From: Bacteroidales bacterium
Lineage (GTDB): Bacteria > Bacteroidota > Bacteroidia > Bacteroidales > P3
DNA length: 64,000 nucleotides
Reading direction: 5' to 3'
Assembly: GCA_017618625.1 (NCBI GenBank)
Contig: JAFZTV010000055.1
Location: 15,545-79,544, forward strand
Both the position numbers and the translations under genes were made by a program. The notes beneath the pieces were generated by a model that ran no database searches, was not told where the DNA came from, and worked only from the letters and a program-made list of their open reading frames with translations. Shown one piece after another: positions 9,324 to 17,221 of this stretch. Every line of letters starts with the position of its first letter. Within the stretch, counting starts at the first letter, position 1.

Positions 9324-10238
9324 ATGCCTGATTTTTTTTCTCATAGCCAACGGATGACCCTCTTTTCTCTCCTTTTGTTGTTTTTGACAAACGTTAGCTA
9401 TGCTCAGGTAGGTATAAAAATCAGCGAGATTCTTTTCAATCCGCCTTCCGATGGCGCTGACTATCTGGAGCTTTACAATGACAGCGACTCGTCGGTTTCT
9501 TTGCGCGACATTCGCCTCGCCCAATGGAAAACCGATGCAATCTATAAGCTCTTCGTCATCGACACCTCCTACACCATCGCCCCCCACGACTATCTGGTCG
9601 TCACCACCGATGCCCAATATGTGAAGGACAGCTTTGCCGTTCGTCATCCCGAAAAGATTGTCCAGGTTAAGAGTATGCCGTCCTACAACAATGCCTCGGG
9701 CACGGTCCTCGTCTGTTTTGCCGACTCCTCTGTCATCGACCGTTTCGACTATACTGAATCCATGCACAGCCGTCTGCTGAAAGATGTCGAGGGCGTTGCT
9801 CTCGAACGCCGCTCGTTCACCAGCCCCACCCAGGATGCCGCCAACTGGTTTTCTGCGGCCTCCACCGCAGGCTACGGCACCCCCACCTACGCCAACTCCC
9901 AGAGCCGTGAGTTCCTGTTCGTTGACGACGATTTCGCGGTCGAACCCGACATATTCTCTCCCGATAACGACGGCTACAACGACCTCCTTAACCTAACCTA
10001 CAACCTCTCTGCCGAGGACCTTTCGGCCAATATCTACGTCACCGACAAGAACGGTCGTACCGTGCGACGTCTTTTGCGTGGTGGCACGCTCGGAACCCAT
10101 GGCATCGTTGTCTGGGACGGTCTCGACGAATCCTTTCAGCGTTGTCGGCAAGGCCGTTACGTTCTCGTTATCGAGGCCTACAACACTGACGGTAAGAGGC
10201 AGACCTCAAGAAAAGTTTTCTCACTTGTTGCAAACTAA
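9324..10238 (+). CDS. Lamin-tail domain protein with gliding-motility-type C-terminal domain
   Basis: Exported protein of about 305 aa. The open frame begins at 9288, but the signal peptide (MTLFSLLLLFLTNVSYAQ) starts at residue 23 of that frame. A TACGTTTG -7-like box at 9310-9317 makes 9324 or 9354 the better start. Residues after the signal (KISEILFNPPSDGADYLELYN) form a lamin-tail domain, often found in extracellular Bacteroidota proteins. The end (PDIFSPDNDGYNDLLNLTY ... GRYVLVIEAYN) matches the gliding-motility-associated/CHU-C type domain linked to T9SS export. It is divergent from the C10 operon. Function is unknown; a surface role is inferred. Confidence 0.72.
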   Translation: MPDFFSHSQRMTLFSLLLLFLTNVSYAQVGIKISEILFNPPSDGADYLELYNDSDSSVSLRDIRLAQWKTDAIYKLFVIDTSYTIAPHDYLVVTTDAQYVKDSFAVRHPEKIVQVKSMPSYNNASGTVLVCFADSSVIDRFDYTESMHSRLLKDVEGVALERRSFTSPTQDAANWFSAASTAGYGTPTYANSQSREFLFVDDDFAVEPDIFSPDNDGYNDLLNLTYNLSAEDLSANIYVTDKNGRTVRRLLRGGTLGTHGIVVWDGLDESFQRCRQGRYVLVIEAYNTDGKRQTSRKVFSLVAN

Positions 10239-10277
10239 TAGATTGGCTAATAAGCACAACAATTAAAATAAAATACC

Positions 10278-11732
10278 ATGCAAAAAGCTCTTCAAAACCT
10301 CAAACCCGAAAAGGTATGGCGTTATTTCGGTGAAATAATGGCCATTCCGCGTTCCTCGAAACACGAGGAGAAAATCTCCGCCTATCTTCAGAAGTTCGGC
10401 AAGGATCACAAGTATGAGACCCTCCACGACTCCCTCGGCAACGTGCTCATCCGCAAACCCGCCTACAAAGGCTACGAGAAGTCGCAGGGCGTCTGCCTGC
10501 AGGCTCACATGGACATGGTCTGCGAGAAGAACGGCGACAAGAAGTTCGACTTCCTCAAGGATGCCATCCAGCCCGTCCTTGACGGCGAATGGCTCACTGC
10601 AGACGGCACAACCCTGGGCGCCGACGACGGCATCGGCGTGGCTGCTGCCCTCGCCATCCTCGACGACAAGTCTATCGAGCACGGTCCTCTGGAGGTTCTT
10701 TTCACCGTCGACGAGGAAACTGGCCTTACAGGCGCTAACGGCTTGAGCACCTCGTGGCTCAAGAGCGACATCCTTCTCAACTTCGACGATGAGGACGAAG
10801 GTGAGTTCTGCATCGGTTGCGCAGGTGGTATTGATACCACAGTCGAACTCCCGTTCCGTCACGCTCGCATCGAGAAGGACACCACCGCCTTCCGCATCAG
10901 TGTCAGCGGCCTCGTGGGTGGCCATTCGGGCGACGACATCAACAAAGGTCGCGGCTGCGCCAACAAGATTCTCAACCGCATCCTTTGGAATGGCTCCCGT
11001 AAGTGTGGCCTGCGTCTCGCCTTCATCGATGGAGGCAACCTGCGCAACGCCATCGCTCGCGAAGCCTACGCCATCGTCACCGTCCCCAACCGCAAGCGCA
11101 ACGCCCTCAAGAAACTGGTGGCCGAATATGCCGCGCATATCACGTTCGAGTTCCGTTCCACCGAGCCTGATATGAAGATTTGCATCGACGAGTGCGAGAA
11201 ACCCAAGTTCCTCATCGATGCCGACACTCAGGACAAGCTCCTCAACGCTCTCTACGCCTGTGCCCACGGTGTGCTCGCCATGAGCCGCGAGGTGCCCAAC
11301 TTCGTCGAGACTTCCACCAACCTCGCTTCCGTCAAGATGGACGACCGCAAGATTAAGATTGCAACCAGCCAGCGCAGTTCTGTGGAAAGCGCCAAATACG
11401 CTGCCGCTCAGAAAATCGAGGCCACCTTCCGCATGATAGGCGCCAAGGTCAGCCACGGCGACGGCTATCCGGGCTGGACCCCCAACCCCGACAGTCGGGT
11501 GCTTAAGGTCGGCGTCGCCACCTACAAGAAGATGTTCAAGCACGACCCCGTCGTACGCGCCATCCACGCGGGCCTCGAATGTGGCCTCATCGGCGAGAAA
11601 TATCCCAAGATGGACATGATAAGCTACGGCCCGACCCTTCGCGGCGTCCACTCACCCGACGAGCGCATCGAAATCAAAACCGTTCAGATGTTCTGGGATT
11701 TAACCCTGGCCATCCTCAAGGCATTGAAATAA
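10278..11732 (+). CDS. pepD: Aminoacyl-histidine dipeptidase (M20 family)
   Basis: Cytosolic zinc dipeptidase of 484 aa that cleaves Xaa-His and other dipeptides (carnosinase/peptidase D type). Visible motifs are QAHMDMVCEKNGD (first metal-binding His and Asp), LGADDGIGVAAALAILDD (bridging Asp), FTVDEETGLTGANGL (catalytic Glu pair), FDDEDEGEFCIGCAGG, and a late SYGPTLRGVHSPDERI block with the last metal ligand. Length and order match the family. It starts 39 bp after the lamin-tail gene and has a strong terminator downstream, so it may be cotranscribed or have its own promoter. Confidence 0.95.
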   Translation: MQKALQNLKPEKVWRYFGEIMAIPRSSKHEEKISAYLQKFGKDHKYETLHDSLGNVLIRKPAYKGYEKSQGVCLQAHMDMVCEKNGDKKFDFLKDAIQPVLDGEWLTADGTTLGADDGIGVAAALAILDDKSIEHGPLEVLFTVDEETGLTGANGLSTSWLKSDILLNFDDEDEGEFCIGCAGGIDTTVELPFRHARIEKDTTAFRISVSGLVGGHSGDDINKGRGCANKILNRILWNGSRKCGLRLAFIDGGNLRNAIAREAYAIVTVPNRKRNALKKLVAEYAAHITFEFRSTEPDMKICIDECEKPKFLIDADTQDKLLNALYACAHGVLAMSREVPNFVETSTNLASVKMDDRKIKIATSQRSSVESAKYAAAQKIEATFRMIGAKVSHGDGYPGWTPNPDSRVLKVGVATYKKMFKHDPVVRAIHAGLECGLIGEKYPKMDMISYGPTLRGVHSPDERIEIKTVQMFWDLTLAILKALK

Positions 11733-11748
11733 TCCTTTAAAATCAAAT

Positions 11749-11794
11749 AAGCCTACGGGGTCTGGAGCGTTGCGCCAGGCCCCGTGGCTTTTTG
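11749..11794 (+). terminator. Intrinsic terminator of pepD
   Basis: GCC-T-ACGGGG-T-CTGG pairs with CCAG-G-CCCCGT-GGC around an AGCGTTGCG loop, followed by TTTTTG. It is a long GC-rich stem 20 bp after the pepD stop codon. Confidence 0.9.
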
Positions 11795-12146
11795 TCTGCC
11801 TCCTCCCTCATCTCCCTCCTCCGTGACCATCCTAGGCCAAAAGTGCTCTTTGCCTCCTTTCTACCTGCTCTCTACCTGCTCCAAAAGTGCATAACAAGTC
11901 CTACAAAAGTAAGACTATGCTAAGAGAAAACTAGGAAAATACTAAGAGAAAAGTAGGAGACAACTAGGAGAAATGTAGGACAAAGGTAGGAGACAACTGG
12001 GAGCCGCTTTCTCTCCCTGTGGGACGAAACCAGAACAAATCCGGGACGAACCGTATAAAAGTTTTCCCTCCGCGCGTGCGGCATCCAACACATTGCACAT
12101 ATTATTATAAAATGTGTACAATGATTTTCCAAGTGTATTTAACTCC
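11795..12146. repeat. Intergenic region with degenerate TAGGAGA-type tandem repeats
   Basis: No credible gene is seen in these 350 bp. The stretch from about 11864 to 12003 consists of short, imperfectly repeated words (CTACCTGCTC twice, then many variants of ACTAGGAGAAA and GTAGGAGACAACT). The pattern resembles a decayed minisatellite. The region separates the convergent pepD and nuclease genes. Confidence 0.6.
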
Positions 12147-12941
12147 CTATTTTATCCGCAAGGTTTTGAGCTCCATTCGGCCTTCTGCCTCCTCCAGCCC
12201 CAGCTCGTCAAGCGCTGCGAAAAGGTTGCGTCCTATGCGCTTCTCCAGCTCGTCAACCATGCAGGCATACTCGCTCATCTTGTGGTGTGTTCCGTTGTTT
12301 TGGAATATGAACCCCGCCGCAACATAGCCTTTGCCTGTCGCAACAACCACCGCCTTGAAAAACTCGTCCGGCACCTGCACCTTCTTCCCGCCTATGGTCC
12401 CCAGCGAGCCGTTGCCGACTATCGGCCCGCATACGACATACACCCGGCCGTACTCTCTTGCCCATCCGCGCACTCGCTTTTCCAGCGTGTTCCAGTCGCC
12501 GGCGTTCAGTTCGTGGTCTTGCGGACAGATGTTGGTGAAGTAATGGCTCTCCCAGTACGACTTCTCGCTCCAGCGCATGTCGGCCTTCGGCGCCATGTGA
12601 CCCTTGTCCCACCCCGAGCGTGAGTAGTCTTCGCGAGAGGCTTGCTTTCCTTTCACATCAAAGTCCATGCTGAATGTCGAACTCTGCGAGGTATAAATAG
12701 GCTCCAGCTCTTCAGCGGTCAGCTCGTATGCCACCCAGTTTGGGATAAGCGTCTCGTGGTTGTACGACGTCGTAAAACCGCTATACTCTATTACGTCTTC
12801 GTCGCTCGAGTAGGAGGGAAGTTCTATCTTTTGATTGGCTTCCGTGTTGACCACTTGGGTTGTCGCCATTCCGTCGCCTCTCTCGAAACGGCATCCGGCA
12901 AAAAACAAGCATATCGACAGTGTGACTAATATCTTTTTCAT
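12147..12941 (-). CDS. DNA/RNA non-specific endonuclease (NUC1 family), lipoprotein
   Basis: Predicted exported nuclease of 264 aa. A start at 12941 gives MKKILVTLSICLFFAGC, a lipoprotein signal with Cys17. The longer open frame would read through the fMet tRNA, so it is rejected. The His-Me finger motif is DRSGWDKGHMAPKADMRWS (an RGH-type motif with KGH in place of RGH), followed by YFTNICPQDHELNAGDWNTLE with the Mg-binding Asn. KVQVPDEFFKAVVV and GFIFQN are typical later blocks. The role may be nucleotide scavenging from extracellular DNA in the periplasm; this is inference. Confidence 0.88.
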   Translation of the reverse strand: MKKILVTLSICLFFAGCRFERGDGMATTQVVNTEANQKIELPSYSSDEDVIEYSGFTTSYNHETLIPNWVAYELTAEELEPIYTSQSSTFSMDFDVKGKQASREDYSRSGWDKGHMAPKADMRWSEKSYWESHYFTNICPQDHELNAGDWNTLEKRVRGWAREYGRVYVVCGPIVGNGSLGTIGGKKVQVPDEFFKAVVVATGKGYVAAGFIFQNNGTHHKMSEYACMVDELEKRIGRNLFAALDELGLEEAEGRMELKTLRIK

Positions 12942-12953
12942 GACATCTCGTTT

Positions 12954-12992
12954 ACAAAAAAGAGGATGCTTCTTTCTGAAACATCCTCTTTC
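12954..12992 (-). terminator. Intrinsic terminator downstream of tRNA-fMet
   Basis: On the minus strand, AGAGGATG (12982-12989) pairs with CATCCTCT (12961-12968) and is followed by a T6 run. It sits between the tRNA and the nuclease start, so the nuclease probably depends on its own promoter or on readthrough. Confidence 0.85.
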
Positions 12993-13003
12993 CTTCCTTT
13001 CTT

Positions 13004-13078
<75 letters not shown>

Positions 13079-13096
13079 CTGTCTTATTTCGGTTTG

Positions 13097-13128
13097 CAAA
13101 AGTACTACTTTTATTTTATATGACCAAA
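13097..13128 (-). promoter_or_regulatory. Promoter of tRNA-fMet
   Basis: On the minus strand there is TTTG (13125-13128), a 20-nt spacer, then TACTTTTG (13097-13104). This is a full match to the Bacteroidota TTTG-N19/21-TAnnTTTG promoter, ending about 18 nt before the tRNA. Confidence 0.85.
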
Positions 13129-13167
13129 TTTTTTGAATCCAGAATGTCTAACCGCTTGTTTGATAGT

Positions 13168-13206
13168 AAAAAGAAAGGGTGATGGATAACATCCGTCACC
13201 CTTGTC
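13168..13206 (-). terminator. Intrinsic terminator of aqpZ
   Basis: On the minus strand AAGGGTGACGGATG pairs with CCATCACCCTT around a short loop, followed by TCTTTTTAC. It lies about 25 bp past the aqpZ stop. Confidence 0.8.
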
Positions 13207-13229
13207 ATAAAGCGTTTATGCTTTTTCTT

Positions 13230-13940
13230 TTAGTTCTTTTTTGCAGGAGCGATACATTTATAGCAGAGACCTGCAAGGGCGGCACCCACCAGCGGAGCAA
13301 CGATGAAAAGCCACACCTGCGGCAGTGCACCGTCCCATGATGCGAAGAGTGCCTGGCTGAGGCTGCGTGCGGGGTTGACGCTGGTATTGGTCATCGGGAT
13401 GCTGATGAGGTGGATGAGCGTGAGCGTGAGACCGATGGCGAGACCGGCAGCTTTGGTGTTGCTGCGCTCGTCGGTGGCACCGAGGATGACCATCAGGAAT
13501 ACGAAGGTGAGCAGCGCCTCAACAAGGAATGCACCGCCTAATGATACAACACGATAGTTTTCACCTGCTACAGCTTTAAAATCCTCTCCATAGCCATTGG
13601 CTGCGAAAACACCGGTGTCGCCAAGTCCTGCCGATTTCCATAGAACCAAAAGAATTGCGCCGGCAATGATGGCTCCGACAAACTGCGATACCCAGTAAAG
13701 GAGCATCTCTTTTGCACTCATGCGACCATTGACAAATACACCGAGCGATACGGCGGGGTTCAAGTGAGCGCCGCTAACATGGCCAATACCATAGGCCATG
13801 GCGATGACGGTGAGACCAAAGGCCAAAGCAACACCGAGGAAACCTACAGAATGTCCAGCAAACAGGGCCGTTCCGCAACCGCCCAACACTAGCCAGAATG
13901 TACCAAGACATTCGGCCATCATTTTGTTTTGAATTTTCAT
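13230..13940 (-). CDS. aqpZ: Aquaporin Z
   Basis: MIP-family water channel of 236 aa with six predicted transmembrane helices in the inner membrane. The two pore-loop NPA motifs are present: GAHLNPAVSLGVF (about residue 62) and TNTSVNPARSLSQALF (about 190). The N-terminal MAECLGTFWLVLGGCGTALFA is the usual first helix of AqpZ rather than of glycerol facilitators, and the Arg after the second NPA is kept. It has its own terminator and appears monocistronic. Confidence 0.95.
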   Translation of the reverse strand: MKIQNKMMAECLGTFWLVLGGCGTALFAGHSVGFLGVALAFGLTVIAMAYGIGHVSGAHLNPAVSLGVFVNGRMSAKEMLLYWVSQFVGAIIAGAILLVLWKSAGLGDTGVFAANGYGEDFKAVAGENYRVVSLGGAFLVEALLTFVFLMVILGATDERSNTKAAGLAIGLTLTLIHLISIPMTNTSVNPARSLSQALFASWDGALPQVWLFIVAPLVGAALAGLCYKCIAPAKKN

Positions 13941-14025
13941 AGTAGTTATGATTTTAGTTAATAATAAAGTTCCTTTCTATAGCTCTTTGAAAGCATTTCA
14001 CTTAAAACTTAAAACTATCCCCACT

Positions 14026-16104
14026 CTATTCCAGTGCTTTCTCCAGAAATTTAACAAATCCCTCGGCTTTGGTTGCGGCCGAGGCTTTCGGGTCGTATAC
14101 GAACACTCCGTCCGACAGCACTTTTCCGTCGGCATCGATCACCACATAGCAGGGCTGTGCGTTTTGGTTGAAAGTCTTTATCTGGTAGTTAAGGTTTCTT
14201 CTGCCGAGAGTTTTTATCACGCGACCGCGCTCGTCGGTCACCCACTCGTCCTCTGGAAGGTCTATGTCGTTCATGTCGGCATAAAGTGCACACATCACAA
14301 ATCTCTCGTTGAGCAGCTTTTTTGCCTCGGGTTTGCTCCATGCCGACTGTTCCATCTCGCGGCAGTTGGCACAGTTGCGTCCGGTGAAGTCGATGAATAT
14401 TGGCTTTCCGACGGTCTTGGCGTATGCTTTCGCCTCGTCAAGGTCGTAGAAGCCCTCGAAACCCGTGGGCATGTGAAGCTTATCGGCATATTTGCGGTCG
14501 GCCGGCAGCGTCGAACCATACACCACCGACTGCTGTCCTCCCACCGACGACTGCTGGTTCTCCACCACTATGCGTTCGATGTTGAAGTCCTGCGTGTCCA
14601 TCGGAGGCAGGAAACCTGAGATGGCGTTGAGCGGAGCTCCCCACAGGCCGGGAATCATATATACCACGAAAGTGAAAGTTATTATCGTGAGGAATAGTCT
14701 CACCACTCCGATATGTTCCACATCGCTGTCGCCCTTGAACTTGATTTTGCCAAGCAGATACACTCCCATCAGCGAGAATATCACTATCCAGAGGGCAAGA
14801 TAAACGTCTCTGTTGAGCAGTCCCCAACCCCAATAGAGGTCGGCCATCTGGAGGAACTTCAAGCCGAAAGCCAGCTCCAGGAAGGCAAACACAATCTTCA
14901 CCGAGTTGAGCCAGCTGCCCGACTTCATATTCTTCAGCATCGAGGGGAACATCGCCAAAAGCGTGAATGGGAGAGCAAAACCAAGGCCGAAACCGAGCAT
15001 CGTCACCAGCGACACCCACCGGTTCGTGGATGACGTTGTAAACTCTATCAGAGCGGCTCCGATTATAGGACCTGTGCAGCTGAACGAGATAAGCACAGTG
15101 GTGAGCGCGATGAAGAACGGTGCTGCCCATCCTCCCTTGTCTGCCTGCTCGTCCGACTTGTTCACCCATTTCTCCGGCATCTTGATTTCAAACAAGCCGA
15201 AGAACGACAATGCGAACGTGATGAAAATTGCAAAGAATATAAGGTTCGGTATTCCGTGTGTGCCTATGAGGTTCAGCACCTCAGGACCGAAGAATAACGA
15301 CAATATCGCTCCGAGAACTGTGAAGATGAACACAATCGACAAGCCGAACACCCACACCTGTCGGCGGTTCTTGCGCTTGCTTCCGCTGCTGTGCATGAAG
15401 AAATTCACCGTCATCGGTATCATCGGGAATACACAAGGCGTCACCATCGTGACTATTCCGGCCAGCAGTGCTCCGAAGAAAAGCCCCCATAGCGAACCCG
15501 ACTTCTTGCTCTCAGCCTCCGGCTCTTCTGTCACGCTCTGTACATCAGATATCTCGGCTTTTACCGTCGGCTCTTCCTCCGCTGCTGCCGCACTGTCCTC
15601 GGGCACCGTCTCCACAACGGCCTCTGCGGTGTCTGCCTTTGTTGCCTCCTTTACATTAAACGCAAACGGCACATCGTCTGGTGCTATGCACGAGCCGTCG
15701 TTGCAGAGTTGGTAGTAGAGCGATCCCGTAACCTTGAAAGGCTTGTCGGTCATACGTTTGATTTTCTGGCGGAAAGTCACAGTGCCGGAGAACGAGCGCA
15801 CCATCACCTTGAACACATCGTCCATCTCTTCGTGGTACTTTGGCTCCAACACTCCGCCTATGCGCTTGTAGTCCTTGCTTTCGTCAAATGTCACCTCCAT
15901 GGGTATTGGCCCGTTGGGGTCCGACTTCTGCGAGTACAGATGCCAACCGGCATCGATTTTGGCAGTAAAGCGCAGCTCCACCTCGTCCTCCGAGAGCTCT
16001 TTTACTGCGTATGACCATTTGGTAGGGTTGAGAACCTGTGCCGATGCCATGAAAACCAGCGCCATGGCGGCAATTAGTGTTAAGAATCGTTTGGTTATAT
16101 TCAT
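14026..16104 (-). CDS. dsbD: Thiol:disulfide interchange protein DsbD
   Basis: Moves reducing electrons from cytoplasmic thioredoxin to the periplasm. The 692-aa product has a signal peptide, an N-terminal DsbD-alpha-like domain (about 20-150) with YYQLCNDGSCIAPDDVPF holding a Cys pair, an acidic low-complexity linker, a polytopic domain (about 210-480) with GIVTMVTPCVFPMIPMTV and SFSCTGPIIGA, and a C-terminal thioredoxin domain with Cys578/Cys581 in GRNCANCREME. A -7 box at 16164-16171 on the minus strand excludes the longer frame that begins at 16191. A QQSSVGGQQSVV linker near residues 512-527 looks repeat-derived. Confidence 0.93.
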   Translation of the reverse strand: MNITKRFLTLIAAMALVFMASAQVLNPTKWSYAVKELSEDEVELRFTAKIDAGWHLYSQKSDPNGPIPMEVTFDESKDYKRIGGVLEPKYHEEMDDVFKVMVRSFSGTVTFRQKIKRMTDKPFKVTGSLYYQLCNDGSCIAPDDVPFAFNVKEATKADTAEAVVETVPEDSAAAAEEEPTVKAEISDVQSVTEEPEAESKKSGSLWGLFFGALLAGIVTMVTPCVFPMIPMTVNFFMHSSGSKRKNRRQVWVFGLSIVFIFTVLGAILSLFFGPEVLNLIGTHGIPNLIFFAIFITFALSFFGLFEIKMPEKWVNKSDEQADKGGWAAPFFIALTTVLISFSCTGPIIGAALIEFTTSSTNRWVSLVTMLGFGLGFALPFTLLAMFPSMLKNMKSGSWLNSVKIVFAFLELAFGLKFLQMADLYWGWGLLNRDVYLALWIVIFSLMGVYLLGKIKFKGDSDVEHIGVVRLFLTIITFTFVVYMIPGLWGAPLNAISGFLPPMDTQDFNIERIVVENQQSSVGGQQSVVYGSTLPADRKYADKLHMPTGFEGFYDLDEAKAYAKTVGKPIFIDFTGRNCANCREMEQSAWSKPEAKKLLNERFVMCALYADMNDIDLPEDEWVTDERGRVIKTLGRRNLNYQIKTFNQNAQPCYVVIDADGKVLSDGVFVYDPKASAATKAEGFVKFLEKALE

Positions 16105-16163
16105 ATTCGCTAGTATTGCTTTTTGTTGGGTGTTGCACACTGTCTTAGCCGCGCAACAAAACG

Positions 16164-16171
16164 CAAAGGTA
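16164..16171 (-). promoter_or_regulatory. -7 promoter box of dsbD
   Basis: CAAAGGTA on the plus strand reads TACCTTTG on the minus strand, about 60 nt upstream of the chosen dsbD start. It lies inside the extended open frame, which supports the internal start codon. Confidence 0.65.
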
Positions 16172-16212
16172 CGAAAAAAAATATAAAACATACTTTTTTA
16201 GAAACAGTTTCT

Positions 16213-16220
16213 TATCTTTG
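16213..16220 (+). promoter_or_regulatory. -7 promoter box for the 16.3-17.2 kb genes
   Basis: TATCTTTG followed by C, 48 nt before the ATG at 16268. It is divergent from the dsbD promoter. Confidence 0.6.
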
Positions 16221-16267
16221 CATGTCGTAAAGTTATTGCAAATACACAGTTTCTCAGAAATTCAGCA

Positions 16268-16465
16268 ATGGAAAACCGACAACCTGAAAACAACAGGAAA
16301 GAACGCAAACTCACTCTATTGCAGTATGTCATCTATCTCGGTGTGACCCCTTGCGCGTTGGCGGCGCTGGCGTTGTTGGTGTTCATCATTGTGAAGCGTC
16401 CTGGCTCCGCCGAGCCGTTGCCGCCGACTGTCGCCGACACCGTTGTGTCTTCCGTCTCTCGCTAG
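16268..16465 (+). CDS. Small single-pass membrane protein, function unknown
   Basis: Product of 65 aa: a charged N-terminal 18 residues (MENRQPENNRKERKLT), one hydrophobic helix (about 19-42, YVIYLGVTPCALAALALLVF), then a short Pro/Val-rich tail. A -7 box TATCTTTG lies 48 nt upstream, and the next gene follows after 61 bp in the same direction. I recognise no family. The coding call rests on the promoter, the start context and the coherent membrane topology. Confidence 0.5.
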   Translation: MENRQPENNRKERKLTLLQYVIYLGVTPCALAALALLVFIIVKRPGSAEPLPPTVADTVVSSVSR

Positions 16466-16526
16466 GCTGCGTCTTTTCTGCAATAATTTGCCTTCCATAA
16501 CGTTATTAATTGAAAAATTCATTAGT

Positions 16527-17201
16527 ATGCAATTAAACGACCACCTTAAGAACCTTGTTTTCGACAAGGGACACCTCAAACAGGATGTCTATAACGCTAC
16601 GTTTCAGGCCTACCAGTCGTTCCGCACCACGGCGCAGGAGCTGACACGTCAGTTTCAGGAAGCCAACGCCCAAAACGAACATAAGATAAACTTTCAGTTC
16701 AAAGACCGCGGCGACTTCGAGTTTGAGATTCGTTTCGCGGGCGATATACTGATTTTCATGATGCACACCAACGTGTTCGAGTTCTCTCGCGACCACGTGG
16801 TGATGAAAACGCCTTATATTCGCGAAGATGCCAAACGCTCGTACTGCGGTGTGATACACATCTACAACTTCCTGGCCGACTCGTTCACCTATCAGCGCGA
16901 GAACGACCTTGGTTACATGATTGGCCGCGTGTTCGTAAACGCCGAGAATCACTATTTCATTGAGGGCAAACGCGAGCTTGGTATGCTCTACAACAACTTC
17001 AACACGGCGGTCATCTCGCCCGAGTCGGTGCAGAGCATTGTCGAGTCGGCAATCGAATACACCACCAATTTCGACCTCTTGACTCCTCCATACGACGAGG
17101 TGAAACTGGTCTCGGTGGCCGAGATGCGTACCAATTTCGACAAACGTGCCCTTGTGACTGGCAAGCGTCTGGGATTCCGTTTCCAGTCCGACACTGACTA
17201 A
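16527..17201 (+). CDS. Conserved-looking hypothetical protein
   Basis: Product of 224 aa starting at MQLNDHLKNLVFDKGHLKQD; the longer upstream frame lacks a sensible start. No signal peptide or membrane segment is seen, so it is probably cytosolic. It contains an alternating beta-rich middle (HKINFQFKDRGDFEFEIRF, DILIFMMHTNVFEF) and a helical N-terminus. It precedes the histidine kinase by 20 bp in the same direction and may share its transcript. I do not recognise the family and assign no function. Confidence 0.7.
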   Translation: MQLNDHLKNLVFDKGHLKQDVYNATFQAYQSFRTTAQELTRQFQEANAQNEHKINFQFKDRGDFEFEIRFAGDILIFMMHTNVFEFSRDHVVMKTPYIREDAKRSYCGVIHIYNFLADSFTYQRENDLGYMIGRVFVNAENHYFIEGKRELGMLYNNFNTAVISPESVQSIVESAIEYTTNFDLLTPPYDEVKLVSVAEMRTNFDKRALVTGKRLGFRFQSDTD

Positions 17202-17221
17202 AACGAATCGAAATTCTGATA

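Noticed and set aside
10263..11651. 462-codon open frame antisense to pepD
   Set aside because: A shadow of pepD caused by its codon bias; no start context and no family motifs.
11920..12132. 70-codon minus-strand frame in the pepD-nuclease gap
   Set aside because: Encoded by degenerate TAGGAGA repeats; no convincing start or conservation signal.
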